Source of the DNA: Pristionchus mayeri
Taxonomy: Eukaryota > Nematoda > Chromadorea > Rhabditida > Neodiplogasteridae
DNA: 64,000 nucleotides
Direction of reading: 5' to 3'
Assembly: GCA_036245805.1 (NCBI GenBank)
Contig: BTRK01000004.1
Coordinates: 20,832,001-20,896,000 of the forward strand
Part shown: piece by piece, positions 12,701 to 23,997 of the stretch
How positions within the stretch are numbered: position 1 is the first letter of the stretch
How the letters are laid out: every line of letters starts with the position of its first letter
Notes under the pieces: generated by a model
What the model was told of the DNA's origin: nothing
What the model saw: only the letters and a program-made list of their open reading frames with translations
Database searches by the model: none
Program-made: the position numbers and the translations under genes

Positions 12701-15700
12701 AGGTCGATCATTACGAAGATGCGTCAGAAGGGAAAGGCGAGGGGTGTGGTGATGTTCGTCGATGAGGACAATCTGAAGCAGTTGTTGAGTGTGTTGGAGG
12801 CGATGATCGAGAGAGGAATGAAAGAGTTGAAGGATCACTTTTGGTAAGATCACCTTCCAATTGATGAAATGGAGAGAAAGAAATGCCAAATCCTTCACAG
12901 GTTCGTCGCATCAGATTCGTGGGGGAAGAAGACGTCAGTAGTGAATGGGAGGGAACGTCTCACTCTCGGGGCAATTACCATCGCCCCCAAGCAGAGAACT
13001 ATCGATGGTAGAAAGTTCAAACTTGGGATGTTCAATTCCTTCTACAGGTTTTAACGACTATTTTCTCAACCTTGGCCCTACGAATCCATTCTTGGAAGAG
13101 TACTGGCACGCACTCAATTGCCCCGTCTTTGAGGTCAGTTCACTCATTGTAGTAGAGATAGACTGTCAACATCCGATTGAGATTTTTATTCCATTTCCTT
13201 TCAGTCTTCGAACTTCGGTGATTGCTTCGCAGCGATGAACATGACCTTCACCCAGGAGAGCTACGTCCCCTACGTCTTCGATGCAGTCTCAGCCATGGCA
13301 TATGCCATCTCCAAGTACATCAAGGTAGGAGGGATACGGTAGTCAGTGATTGAGAACTAATCAAAATGCAGAAAGTGTGCGGCGATACTCCGTACGGGTC
13401 GTGTGAACTGCAGTCGCAGACTTTCAATGGGGAGTTGCTGCAGACATACTACAGGAACAAGACCATCGGAGGTTAGTCACGGGTTTCGAAACATCGAACG
13501 CTACTTTCGAACTTTCTACTCAAATGAACATCAGAAGCCGAATAATTGCATGTTTGCAGAGGCAAGAATCGACGAGAAAGGGGATGGATTGGGGAGATAC
13601 GATGTATTCCAGATTGGAAAGCACGGACAGTACATGAAGGTGCCTTCCTTCGTCTTCAATTTATCCCTTCTTCAATTCTCAGATCGGGACATACGAACGG
13701 AACGACCTCTCCCTCAATCTGATAGAGACTCGATCGAGACTGGTCAACACCAACAACTTCCCCCTCTCCGTCTGCTCACAGAACTGCTCGGCTGGATTCT
13801 ACCGTACCTATCAGGTACCGTAATCAGGATGGAACCGACGCATTCATTCTGTTCAGGACCAAACGTGCTGTTGGGCGTGCATTCCATGCGACAACACGAC
13901 GAGTATCGTGCGGAATGGGACAGAGTAGGTCAAGGGAGAGGGCCAATCAATCGATAATCTCTTTCCAGATGCGTGCAGTGTCCACTGGGTATGGTGCCCG
14001 ATAGGACTCTCCAAGAGTGTCAGACGATTCCCCCTGACTTCATCACCTTCTCATCTCTCTGGTCGATTCTTCCTTCTGCCTTCGCTGTTCTCGGTCTCTT
14101 CTCCACTCTCTTCGTTCTCGCCGTCTTCCTCAAGTTCTCTGCCACTCCTGTGGTCAGTCGGAATTATTCTCATTTGAATATTCTCTATCGTCTGAGAGGT
14201 GTTGAAAGGGAAAGATCAAAGATAATCTCAGATCATGGCCTCTGGTCGTGAGTTGTGCTACTGCATGCTCACTGGTATCTCCCTCTGCTACGTCCTCACC
14301 TTCTGCCTCCTCACCAAGCCGACGATCCCCACTTGTGCTGCACAGAGACTACTCATCGGTTAGATATTCATTACCTTATTCTTCGCATTTTTCCCTCCGT
14401 GGTTCTCAGCAATTTGAAATATGGATAATAGTTGTCTCAGTTGCAATACATATAGTAAAAGGAGTGAAAAGACCAGAAAACACCTGTTCTTACAGGGCTG
14501 TGCATGTCTGCCATCTACGCTGCGATCATCGTGAAGACTAATCGATTGGCTCGCGTTTTCTCTCCCAGTAGTGCACAACGACCACGATTCATCACTCCCA
14601 AGGCACAGGTAGACACGAAGAAGGGGAAACCAATCACTATGATCTGCATCTGTCTGACGAATGAGTAGCCGTGTGACTGAGTTGAGTCACACACAAATAA
14701 TTTCGGAACGCTGTTCAAACATACAGTGTCTAGTCGAAAGACGAAAAGTCGTTCATCATCGATTGATTTTAGGTGGGAATCACGGGAGTGATAGTCTCCG
14801 TCCAATTGGTTGGTTCTCTCCTCTGGTTGATCGTTTCTCCCCCTGGGACGACTATCATCTTCCCCACCAGGATTGAGGCTGTACTAACTTGCAATGTCAG
14901 CTATTCATTTATTTTCTTCCATTTATTCCGCTATGTATAATTGTGTCTCAATTCTCATAGTTCTGATCGAAGGAGTGGTTCAGAAAAAGCAAGAAGTAGA
15001 GAATGGTGTAACGTTTCCAGGCGACGGCCTCCCATCTCATGGTTTCTCTCTCCTACAACATGGTTCTCATCGTCGCGTGCACTGTGTATGCATTCAAGAC
15101 GAGGAAAATCCCCGAGAACTTCAACGAGACACGACTCATCGGGTACCCAACTCTCTCTTAGAGAAACATCATCCTCTCCACATTTTGTTATCATCCGAGA
15201 AAGGCACACTCCCTCTCCATCTTCAGATTCACGATGTATTCCACTTCTATTCTCTGGCTGGCCTTCGTCCCCATCTACTTCGCCACTCAGAACAATTTCT
15301 TTGTCAGTCGATAGATAAATCTCTAAAAATCTCGTTCCTCCTCTTTAGATCCAGATGACATCACTGGCCATGTGCATCTCCCTATCAGGCACAGTGGCAC
15401 TCATGTGCTTCTTTGGTCCCAAGGTGACCTACCGTATTCCACCGTAGACCTAATCGATAATCTCAGGTGTACATCGTGTTGTTCCAACCAGAGAAGAACG
15501 TGCGAACTCGTCAATCTGCAGTCGGTCGTCTAGTGAACCAACAGATGCGCTTCATCAGGTGCGCGTCCCTCTGCTCGCTCCTATTGGTCTACAGTACCCT
15601 CTAGACCCTCCCTGCAAGTCTGGCATGCCCCCCCTGATCCCCCTCTTCATTTCAGTCAGATCACAACTCACGCGGAGACTACGGCGTGCACTTCTGCCCC

Positions 15701-16343
15701 GCCCTCTCTCAATCCCTCCTATAAACCAGATTGTATGCATACTCCCTCACTGCCTGATAGATACTATAGCACTCGAGAGTACGGTAGAGGGGAATAATGA
15801 ATCGATTTGAGCCGAGGAGAGCTCAGCAGCGGGACGGAACAACAACAGCAGCCACTGCAACAACAACGATCGTCTCTCTGCATCCCAACTCCCTGGAGGT
15901 ACGGTATCTGTAGATTACAGTAGGAGAAGGAAGTATTGATTGAAGGGAAGAAGCTCTCCTGGAACGAACCCGCTCCGAAAGACCGAGGAGGATCACTGCG
16001 AAAGTTGAGAAAGTCTCTGAAGCTACGATCGAAGAGTGTGAAGGAAACGAGAAGTACGGAGAAGGAAAGGAAGGAGAAAGTGGAGGAGATTAGAAAGGAA
16101 GAAGCAAGGTACTGTAGATATCGATTGGAGGAGTACGGTAGCTGTCGTTGCAGGAAGAAGAGTGACGAGACGGCGGAGAGCGAGCCATTGAGGAAGAATG
16201 AGGAGAGGGAGAGAGGAAGAGGGAGGGAGATGGGAAGTGTAGCTGAATCAGTAGAAGAAGCCTCAACTACTCCCATTCAATCACAGATAGAATTGATACT
16301 TGATGAAATCATATCGGGCAATCCAAAGGCGACCTTTCTATGA
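9782..16343 (+). CDS. Metabotropic glutamate receptor (class C GPCR, mgl family)
   Basis: Class C GPCR with a Venus-flytrap glutamate domain, Cys-rich domain, seven membrane helices and a long tail. A candidate signal peptide ([10 protein letters not shown]) is at 9782-9850. Flytrap exons include [20 protein letters not shown] and GVQR (10100-10261), [13 protein letters not shown] (10315-10403), [11 protein letters not shown] (about 10960-11005), [19 protein letters not shown] (11133-11240) and [16 protein letters not shown] (12097-12220), which carries the ligand Ser/Thr. Others carry GSYGEK/GMEAF (12296-12500) and FVASDSW (12901). Cys-rich exons run from 13682 to 14000, with [16 protein letters not shown] and CCWACIPC. 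The helices follow from 14030. [20 protein letters not shown] (15115-15300) and VLFQPEKNV (15468-15560) are hallmark TM6-TM7 segments. The QPEKNV and ILGGLFP motifs point to the group II/III side, i.e. mgl-1 or mgl-3 rather than mgl-2. The tail is Lys/Glu-rich and ends in NPKATFL. Confidence 0.93.
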
Positions 16344-16696
16344 CAATTCTTTCGTTATTTGTTCTCATTGTGTCATGATCCGGTAATCTCAACTCTAGTT
16401 CTATGAACCAAAGTACCTCCAGACCTACATTGAGGCACGGGTTTCCACTCTCAGTGCAATACTTCTACTTCTAATCACGAATTGATCATGCTTGATCTAC
16501 CCCATCACGGATAATTGACCCTTGTTTCGGTGCGAACATTTCCTCGTTGATACATGTATGGAGACAGGGATAAATGGCTGATTCACCCTTCTCTCCTGGT
16601 CAAGAGAAAACAAAGAGAAGTCCCTGCAGATGATCAAATAGGGAGAAGAGGATTGAGAGGGCGATGGGATCGCTGCTTTTTAGTCTCACTCGAAAT
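16344..16696. other. Intergenic gap between mgl and the Cys-rich protein gene
   Basis: No coding signal is evident. The segment would have to hold the 3' UTR of the receptor and the promoter of the next gene on the same strand. No clear poly(A) signal or promoter motif was identified. Confidence 0.4.
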
Positions 16697-19600
16697 GATT
16701 CCTATTCTTCTCTCCAGTCTTCTCTCCCTCGTCTCTTCTCAGTCCAACTACATCTGTGGAGTGGAAGGATTTCATTTCCACTCGGATGTCCGTGAGTAAC
16801 ATTCACTACCATTCACTCTTTTTGCAGAGATGGCGCATTCATTTTTTCCTAGTGAATCACAATGGATTCTGACAATTGAATCACTCAAAACGCTGAAAAT
16901 GTGCCCTGGTAGCACTATTACTGAAAGAATTGATTCATCCTAACGAGTTTCTGATTTTTCAGCATGCAACTACTATCCCGTGTGTGCAAATGGAGGATTC
17001 AAAATATTCGTAGGATGTCAAAATGGTACGTAACTTACCAAAGTTCCTTCCGATGAAATCTTCCATTCTCTTTCAAAATCTCTCTCACCTTTACAATCTA
17101 TCTGTGTGCATTTCGAAATATCCATTATTTTCTCGCTTTGAGTAAATACTGATTGTGGGGATAAGCATTTGAGAAATAGAACTCACACCAAAGCACAACC
17201 CAACACCTCTCATCTTTCTCCTCAGACAGAAAAGCCCTTCTATACCCGTTCGTAGTTCTAACTATCCTTATCCCTTTGGCGTCCGTGTTTTGGTCTCTTG
17301 AGCGTACGAAGAGACTAGACCATTCGAGAGATCCTTCACTTCATTCGTACTTTCTACAGTGCATTCGCCCTTCCACTAGTAAACAAGCATCTTAAAACGC
17401 TGTCTCCCTAAGATCGAAGCATAGGGTGGCACAATGACTCATACTTATCGCTAGGAGTTCAAACTTTGGTGGTAGAGTCCTTAGGGTCAAAGAAAACGCA
17501 ATTTTGACCTACCATTTTCATATTTTACAAAAACCGCCATTTCTGATATTGATCCTTAGTGTTATGAGTGACTATCTGAGAGAACCGAGCAATACCACCT
17601 ATAGGCCGTACAGCGAAAAATAAAGTTCTGATTTTAAGATTCCCCTAGGAGTAACTTTTCACGTAGAGTTCGAAAATCGACCTTACGAAGCCGTATCTAT
17701 TACCCCTCATTTCGTGTGTCGCGCTGAACCTGGGTGGTCGGTTTTTGTATTTTTTGAACGGCTCATCCAAACTTCATAAATGTATAGTAATTCTGACATA
17801 TATCGACGAGATAAGCATTTTTACTGTTGGAAGTTGAAAGCTAGCTCATCTGTGGAAAAAGTTACGGTAATTTGAAAAATACAAATTTCTGCCCTGAAAA
17901 AGTGTTTCAACTTGTGTCATTTTAATCACCATTATTAGATTCCTCGTGAAAAGTTACCCTAGGAACCAACTTTTGGTGAAAAAATTCGTGCTTCAAAGGG
18001 GTCTCCTGAATCACAGAAGAGGAAAAGTAGTGATTTTTTTGCAAATATGTCTATTTTTAAGACGATCCACTGTGAACTCCGATTGTCTAGTCAGTTTATA
18101 GCTACACTTTGATAGGGGAAACATATAACGTACAATAAACGGGCATTATCTCAATTTGAAAAAAATCGATTTTTTTCATCTCGGTTTTTCTCATATTTAG
18201 GCACATGCTACTTTTCCTTTACGATCCGCATTCCAATTGTTTTGGGCAAATCTAGTATAATGGACCAACATATGTCAAAAAAATTTCAGCTTAGGGTCCC
18301 CACCAATCCGGAAGGTAGGTATATTTTTGCTTAAAAATGCAAAATTGTGAGTGTCAGAAAAGAACGAAATCAAAATTTTAGCGTCATTTTGTGAGAATCG
18401 ATTATATTTTACTTGTATACACCTTTCCCCAACTAAATTCCTCAACTGTTATGCATTGCAGCGGTAAATTAGCAGTTTTTGAAAAAAAATTAATTTTCAG
18501 GTGTCCAAAAAGCCATTTTTATTAGATCAAATATATATTCCATTTTGCAAGTGCATTATACTTGGCCTAAGTTTAAGAAGTTGAATTATGTACAAAATTA
18601 TCCGATAGCCCTCGTAACTTCGATATTATCATGTGAAATATATTTTTTACGAGCGCGATATTGCATTTTCAAGCAACAATATACCTACCTTCCGGATGGA
18701 TGAGGACCCTAAGCTCAACCTTTTCTGACATATGTTGGTCCATTATACTAGATTTGCCCAAAACAATTGGAATTCGGATCGTAAAGGAAAAGTAGCATGT
18801 GCCTAAATATGAGAAAAATCGAGATGATAAAAATCGATTTTTTCAAATTGAGATAATGCCCGTTTATTGTACGTTATATGTTTCCCCTATCAAAGTGTAG
18901 CAATAAACTGACTAGACTTAATCGGAGTTCACAGTGGATCGTCTTAAAAATATACATATTTGCAAAAAAATCACTACCTTTCCTCTTCTGTGATTCAGGA
19001 GACCCCTTTGAAGCACGATTTTTTTCACCAAAGGTTGGTTCCTAGGGTAACTTTCACGAGGAATCTAATTATGGTGATTAAAATGACACAAGTTGAAACA
19101 CTTTTTCAGGGCAGAAATTTGTATTCTTCAAATTACCGTAACTTTTCCCACAGATGAGCTAGCTTTCAACTTCCAACAGTAAAAATGCTTATCTCGTCGA
19201 GATATTTCAGAATTACTATGCATTTATAAAGTTTGGATGAGCCGTTCAAAAAATACAAAAACCGACCACTCAGGTTCAGCGCGACACACGAAATGAGGGG
19301 TAATAGATACGGCTTCCTAAGGTTGATTTTCGAACTCTACGTGAAAAGTTACCCCTAGGGGCATCTTAAAATCAGAACTTTATTTTTCGCTGTACGGCCT
19401 CTGGTCAGTTCTCTCAGATAGTCACTCTTATATACCATTCGAAAGAGCATCAAAAGTTATGTCAGAATCCAAATTTGCTAAGAAATTAATCAACATCTGT
19501 TCGGGAAACATGGAATTATGTGAGGAAAAACAGCTGTTTGAAATTTCGATAGTTTAGAAGAACATGTTCCAATCATTTCTGGTTTCAGAAACCGTTACCC

Positions 19601-20725
19601 TAGATGTAAAATGTTATGAGGAATTCAGAAAAAAATATGCCGAAGACGAGCGAGGTACCCCAAATAGAGTTTTGCTCGAAAAACTGAGGGAGTTCTGAAA
19701 GGTGAGTTCGATTCCGCTCGAGCGCAAACATTTTTGCATTGATTTTCCACGCGATATCTAGCTACCACTATTTTTCGATATCTACAATAAGTGATTTAAA
19801 TTTGTTTCCGTAGCAAACTTTGATCAATTAATGCCTGCAAAAATGTTTGCACTCCGGCGGAATCGAACTCACGTTTCAGAACACCTTCAGTTTGTCGAGC
19901 AAAACTCTAATTGGGGTACCTCGCTCGTCTTCCGCATATTTTTTTCTGAATTCCTCATAACATTTTACATCTAGGGTAACGGTTTCAGAAACCAGAAATG
20001 ATTGGAACATGTTCTTCTAAACTATCGAAATTTCAAACAGCTGTTTTTCCTCACATAACTGCATGTTTCCCGAACAGATGTTGATTAATTTCTTAGCAAA
20101 TTTGCATTCTGTCATAACTTTTGATGCTCTTTCGAATGGTATATAACACTAAGGGTCAATATCAAAAATGGCGGTTTTTGTAAAATATGCAAATGGTAGG
20201 TCAAAATTCCTGGAAAAGTTTTCTTTGACGCTAAGGACTCTACCACCAAAGTTTGAACTCCTAGCGATAAGTTTGAGTCATTGTGCCACTTTGCCTCCAG
20301 AATCTGACGTTCTAACGGAGACAGCGTTTTAAGAAATGGGGAGAATCAAGCCATACTAAAGAAAAATTGGGTCATGCAACGATCGAAATGATCCGTGGGA
20401 GTGAAATTGGATGGTAGTCACGAGTGTTCTTTGATCTTTGCACTTGAACTACTGCATTAATACTCCCATATGAGTTCCTAGTTCGTCCTCAAGAGTTCTT
20501 AGACTATCACCACCCCTTCTTCCTCCCTAATCCCTCTCTTCCTCTTCAGATGCCATTTGTTCTCTCTACTCTCCCTCGGCAGTCTGCATCCAACAGTGTT
20601 GCTGCACTCGTCCCACTGTCGTTGGAACGACGACTGATCCCAATCCGATTGTGAGAGATTCTTCCCTCGACCCCTCCCCCTTCTCAGCCATCCTCGTTGT
20701 GATTTCCTCATTCCTACTCCGGTAG
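16697..20725 (+). CDS. Small secreted Cys-rich protein with hydrophobic C-terminus (possible GPI anchor)
   Basis: Three exons join in phase. Exon 1 (16697-16798) encodes a signal peptide, MIPILLSSLLSLVSSQSNY, then ICGVEGFHFHSDV. Exon 2 (about 16964-17023) encodes CNYYPVCANGGFKIFVGCQN. Exon 3 (about 20550-20725) encodes CSLYSPSAVCIQQCCCTRP, a Thr/Pro linker and a hydrophobic tail (FSAILVVISSFLL) ending three residues later. The mature part has about ten cysteines in fewer than 70 residues, similar in style to nematode EB-like small secreted domains, but the family was not identified. The short hydrophobic C-terminus suggests a GPI signal or a tail anchor. Intron 2 is about 3.5 kb because of an inserted palindromic element. 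The function is unknown. Confidence 0.6.
17396..20328. mobile_element. TTAA-flanked palindromic element, split by a nested foldback element
   Basis: The terminal inverted repeat is AACGCTGTCTCC at 17396 and GGAGACAGCGTT ending at 20328, each flanked by TTAA (17392-17395 and 20329-20332). That suits a TTAA target duplication as used by piggyBac-type transposases. The outer arms match for about 170 bp (17396-17565 with 20149-20328), for example the segment with cttatcgctaggagttcaaa. The right half (19432-20148) is itself the continuation of both arms folding at about 19790. Removing the nested element (17566-19431) restores a simple palindrome of about 1.07 kb. No transposase gene was seen, so it would be non-autonomous. 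It sits in the intron of the Cys-rich protein gene. Confidence 0.75.
17566..19427. mobile_element. Foldback element copy 1 (GAGTGACT family), nested in the TTAA element
   Basis: The copy begins GAGTGACTATCTGAGAGAA and ends with the reverse complement TCAGATAGTCACTC. The flanks are TTAT on both sides (17562-17565 and 19428-19431). The opposite arm of the host element reads gttatataccatt without a break, so TTAT is a true 4-bp target duplication seen against an empty-site sequence. The arms are about 0.75 kb each and meet a spacer of about 350 bp (about 18324-18681). Cctaccttccgg and its complement mark the inner arm ends. No coding capacity is apparent. Confidence 0.8.
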
Positions 20726-21831
20726 GATCAGTCTAATCATCTCCGTTCCTCGCTGCATTGTAATTCTCGTTCACTGCCCTCTTTATATTTCGAAATGAGG
20801 GGTTGCTATGCAGCATCGTATTGCCAGTTCTTCTGTGTGGCATCGAGGATCCAAATCTTCTGAGCAAATACTGTTTCGTAATGTATGTACGTATTGTGAT
20901 GGATTCCATCGAGATTCGACCGCGTTTTCTCTATTTATTGAGGGTGAGAAACAAGAATGAGGTAGCATAGATTCTATTCATGTTGATGATCAAAAGTGCT
21001 TTCCTTTCTCCCATCAATTTTTTCTCATTCGCTTCTTCTTTCATCATTTGTCATCTGAAGTTGTCTTTCTTGCATTTTCTCAGATAAACATAATTTTATC
21101 CTGCACTGTGAAACCGGATTACTCAGTTCAATCATCAGCAGGTCATACTTCCTTCAAGGGATCAAACTCCATTCAAGGAAGCAAGCTGGTAAACAACTCC
21201 TTCGAGGGGTCACTCCCGTGATCTACCCCTTCCCTTCTCCTCTCCCCCCTCTCCCTCCTTCACTTCGATCATTCTTCCGTCTCTCTATCTCTCCTCCCAC
21301 CCACGCAATTCCTTCGCTTCTATTTCTGATTAGTTCTGCACCATATTTATCGCCACGTTCAATCTTTTCTTTCGATGTCATTGTACCCTCTGATCACTCG
21401 TTATTTCCGATGGCTCTCTTTCAAGTTTCATCCTCCATTCCTCCAATTCCTCGAGTATTTCATTCATTTCTCATCATTTTTCTCTCCTTTCTGATCACTC
21501 TGCTGCCTCTTTTCGCTCTCTCATAATTCCTCCTCCGTCTTCCTTTCCTGATTCCTTCATTTACTCCTCATCATATTTCTCACATCTCTTTCTGAATCTT
21601 ATCTGGTTTCCTCTCCTTGTTTTCATTTAATCTACTCGTTACACCGATGTTGATCTCTTATTTGTGATTAGCAAGTTAGTGTTTAGTATCGTGATTAGAA
21701 ACATTTCTTCTCATTCTCCATCGCTGTCTCTTCTTTCTTCGACCCATCCCATCCCACCTCACAGTTTAGGTTTCATTCAATAGGACTTGCAATTCTCCTT
21801 TCAATGAGCTATTTGAGCATTCCGCAGAGCG
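20726..21831. other. Intergenic; T/C-rich
   Basis: No gene is supported. The open frame at about 21218-21526 encodes Ser/Pro/Leu/Phe-rich sequence that reflects T/C-rich composition. The region should contain the promoter of the dehydrogenase gene, but no specific motif was recognised. Confidence 0.45.
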
Positions 21832-23428
21832 ATGTTTACGCGAGTAATGCTACGTTCCGCAGTCGAGTTGCGGGTTTGTGGTTGCCGTTCAATCTCCGCC
21901 TCCTCAGTTGGTGATCGGTTCCCTCTTCGTGGCTACAGTATGGAAGAAGAGAAGACACGAGAACAGAAGAATGTCCTCATCACTGGAGCAACAAATGGAA
22001 TCGGTAGGAGATCACTCTTGTTATTGTGCACTCTAGAACTACTATAGAAACCCAGATAGATCAACTGCATGATTGTCCAGGAATGAGTTGCATTAATTGC
22101 TTCTAGAGAACTTCAGTGTTTGAATGCATCTATTGATGTTTTGGGTGTGGGTGTCTTCATTCTAGACTGTTTCCGTTCATCTCTACCGGTCCTTGCAGGC
22201 AAAGAGATGGCGTTGAGACTGGTGAGGGAGGGATACTCAGTCACCATCACTGGTCGAAATCAGCAGAAGATCGACCAAGTGAAGGACGAATTGGTGAAGG
22301 AGAGAGAGGGCGCTCAGGTACGGTAGGGTTGGTGAGACTGTCGTTAACTGAATGCCTGCTCAGATTGATACCTACTGTTTCGATATCGGCAATCTGGCAG
22401 ACGTCCGCGATACGCTGAGGACAATGGCTACGGTGTGAGTAACTATCGAATCGAGATAGAGATCAGAGATCACTTCTCTTCAGTCCTTTCGACACGGTTA
22501 TCTTCAACGCCGGTGTGTTGTTCCCTCCCCGTCCTTCGATCGAGCGAGGTCATCCCGAATTGGAAGAGACACTCAAGGTAGATCACTTCCTTCTCCTCTA
22601 TCGATCGATAATTGAGACGAATGTGCTCGGTCACTATATCATCGCTCGTCGTCTGATTGATTCAGCGAAGGAAGATAAACGACTCGTCACCTTCGTCTGG
22701 ATCTCGTCCACCATTGTCACGTCAGTCTCCTCCCATCTACCTTGATCTCTGATCTCTAAATGAGTACAATGTCCTTGTTCAGTAAAGCGAGGCGGCACTG
22801 GCGTTGGCCTTCGTCAGTGGCGGGCTTCCGTTCCTTCTTCGCCCCTCAGTTCTTCTCCGATGGATGGCTCTCCTACATCGACTCCAAACTCGCAACAATC
22901 GTCATTGCACAGGTATCCTCCTCTACCTCCCAGAGATCAAAGATCACTCTGCAGCAACTGGCAAAGGAGAGTAAAACAGGCGGGAGTGGAGTGAAGAGGT
23001 CAGTGGCCATCCATCCGGGAGTCGCCAGTACGCAAGTGAGATCTCCTGATCTTTGATCTCTCTCGATCCACTCTCTCTTTCAGATGTTCGCTTCGATTCC
23101 TCCCTTCCAGAAAAGGGTGCTCGGATGGATTAAGAACATCGTGTCCAGGGAAGAGATGGACACAGCTGTGAGTGATGACTGGCTCCGCCCCTCTTGATCT
23201 TTGATCTCTTGCCAGGAGATGTGTGCTGATCGAGTGATCGATGATGCAGTCCTCAGTAATTACGACTCGGAGAACTCGTGGATCTGCAATGGTGAGCAGC
23301 CCCAGTCCCTTCCCTCTTTGATTTTTGATCTCTCAGGAACCCAGTCGATTCCCCCTCTGAATGACACGCAGAAGGAGGAATTCATGAAGTTCATCCAAGA
23401 GATCACGGACCGCATCCAACAGGACTAG
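21832..23428 (+). CDS. Short-chain dehydrogenase/reductase (SDR)
   Basis: NAD(P)-dependent oxidoreductase of the classical SDR fold. Exon 1 holds a basic, Ser-rich leader followed by the cofactor motif NVLITGATNGIG (TGxxxGIG). The next exon (22199-22320) starts KEMALRLVREGYSVTITGRN, completing the first Rossmann unit. The exon near 22484-22576 has DTVIFNAGV, the NAG motif. Exon 22616-22722 carries NVLGHYIIARRL and VWISS, the catalytic Ser. The exon near 22785-22912 carries YIDSK, the catalytic YxxxK. IHPGVASTQ follows at about 23010-23035. The end is at 23428. The N-terminal leader could be a mitochondrial targeting sequence, or translation could start at the later Met before EEEKTREQK. Substrate unknown; it resembles retinol/WWOX-type nematode dhs proteins. 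Several introns end with the GATCTTTGATCT motif. Confidence 0.88.
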
Positions 23429-23997
23429 CGAATCCTCCCATTTCCAACCCCTTCCCCTCAATAGAGCACCATGAGGGATACTGTAACTTTCAATGTACTG
23501 TAATTGTAACTTACGTTCGTAGTGAAGTGATAGCCATTGTAGTATGACCTACTAATGTCCTTTGCCTGCGTGTACTACTCGATTGATACGTGCTTTCAAT
23601 TTACTTGCGATTTATTTGGTCCCAGTTTGAATCATAAATATATTTCAGAGCAAGAACATGAAACTGAACTACATTGAGAAGCGTGGGGTGTATTGGAAGG
23701 CATTCCATTGAATTGAACGTGACTCCTTAGTAGAGAAAGGCACTCCCCGCCTATTGCATAAATAAATTATCTGTTATTGAAAAGTAAATGTTCAAGCCAC
23801 GCCTAATCATTATCCTGTCATACCAACCTCATGCTTCATGTTTGATAGTAAATTTTATACACTGACAAATACTTAAACATCCACAAACCACGAACAACTA
23901 TTAAAATAATGATGATACAATAGGAATATTTACTCTGGAATACAACTTTGGATATACAGTATAAATAAAATTAAGCGATGGGAGTAATGAATCTCAC
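23429..23997. other. Convergent 3' region between the SDR and ufl-1 genes
   Basis: The 3' ends of a plus-strand and a minus-strand gene face each other here. The stretch is AT-rich, with AATAAA-type signals near 23633 and 23759 on the plus strand and tttatt (AATAAA on the minus strand) near 23963. No gene was seen. Confidence 0.45.

Noticed and set aside
15764..16276. 170-codon minus-strand open frame opposite the receptor tail
   Set aside because: It is the antisense of the Lys/Glu-rich C-terminal exons of the plus-strand receptor, which continue a well-supported gene.
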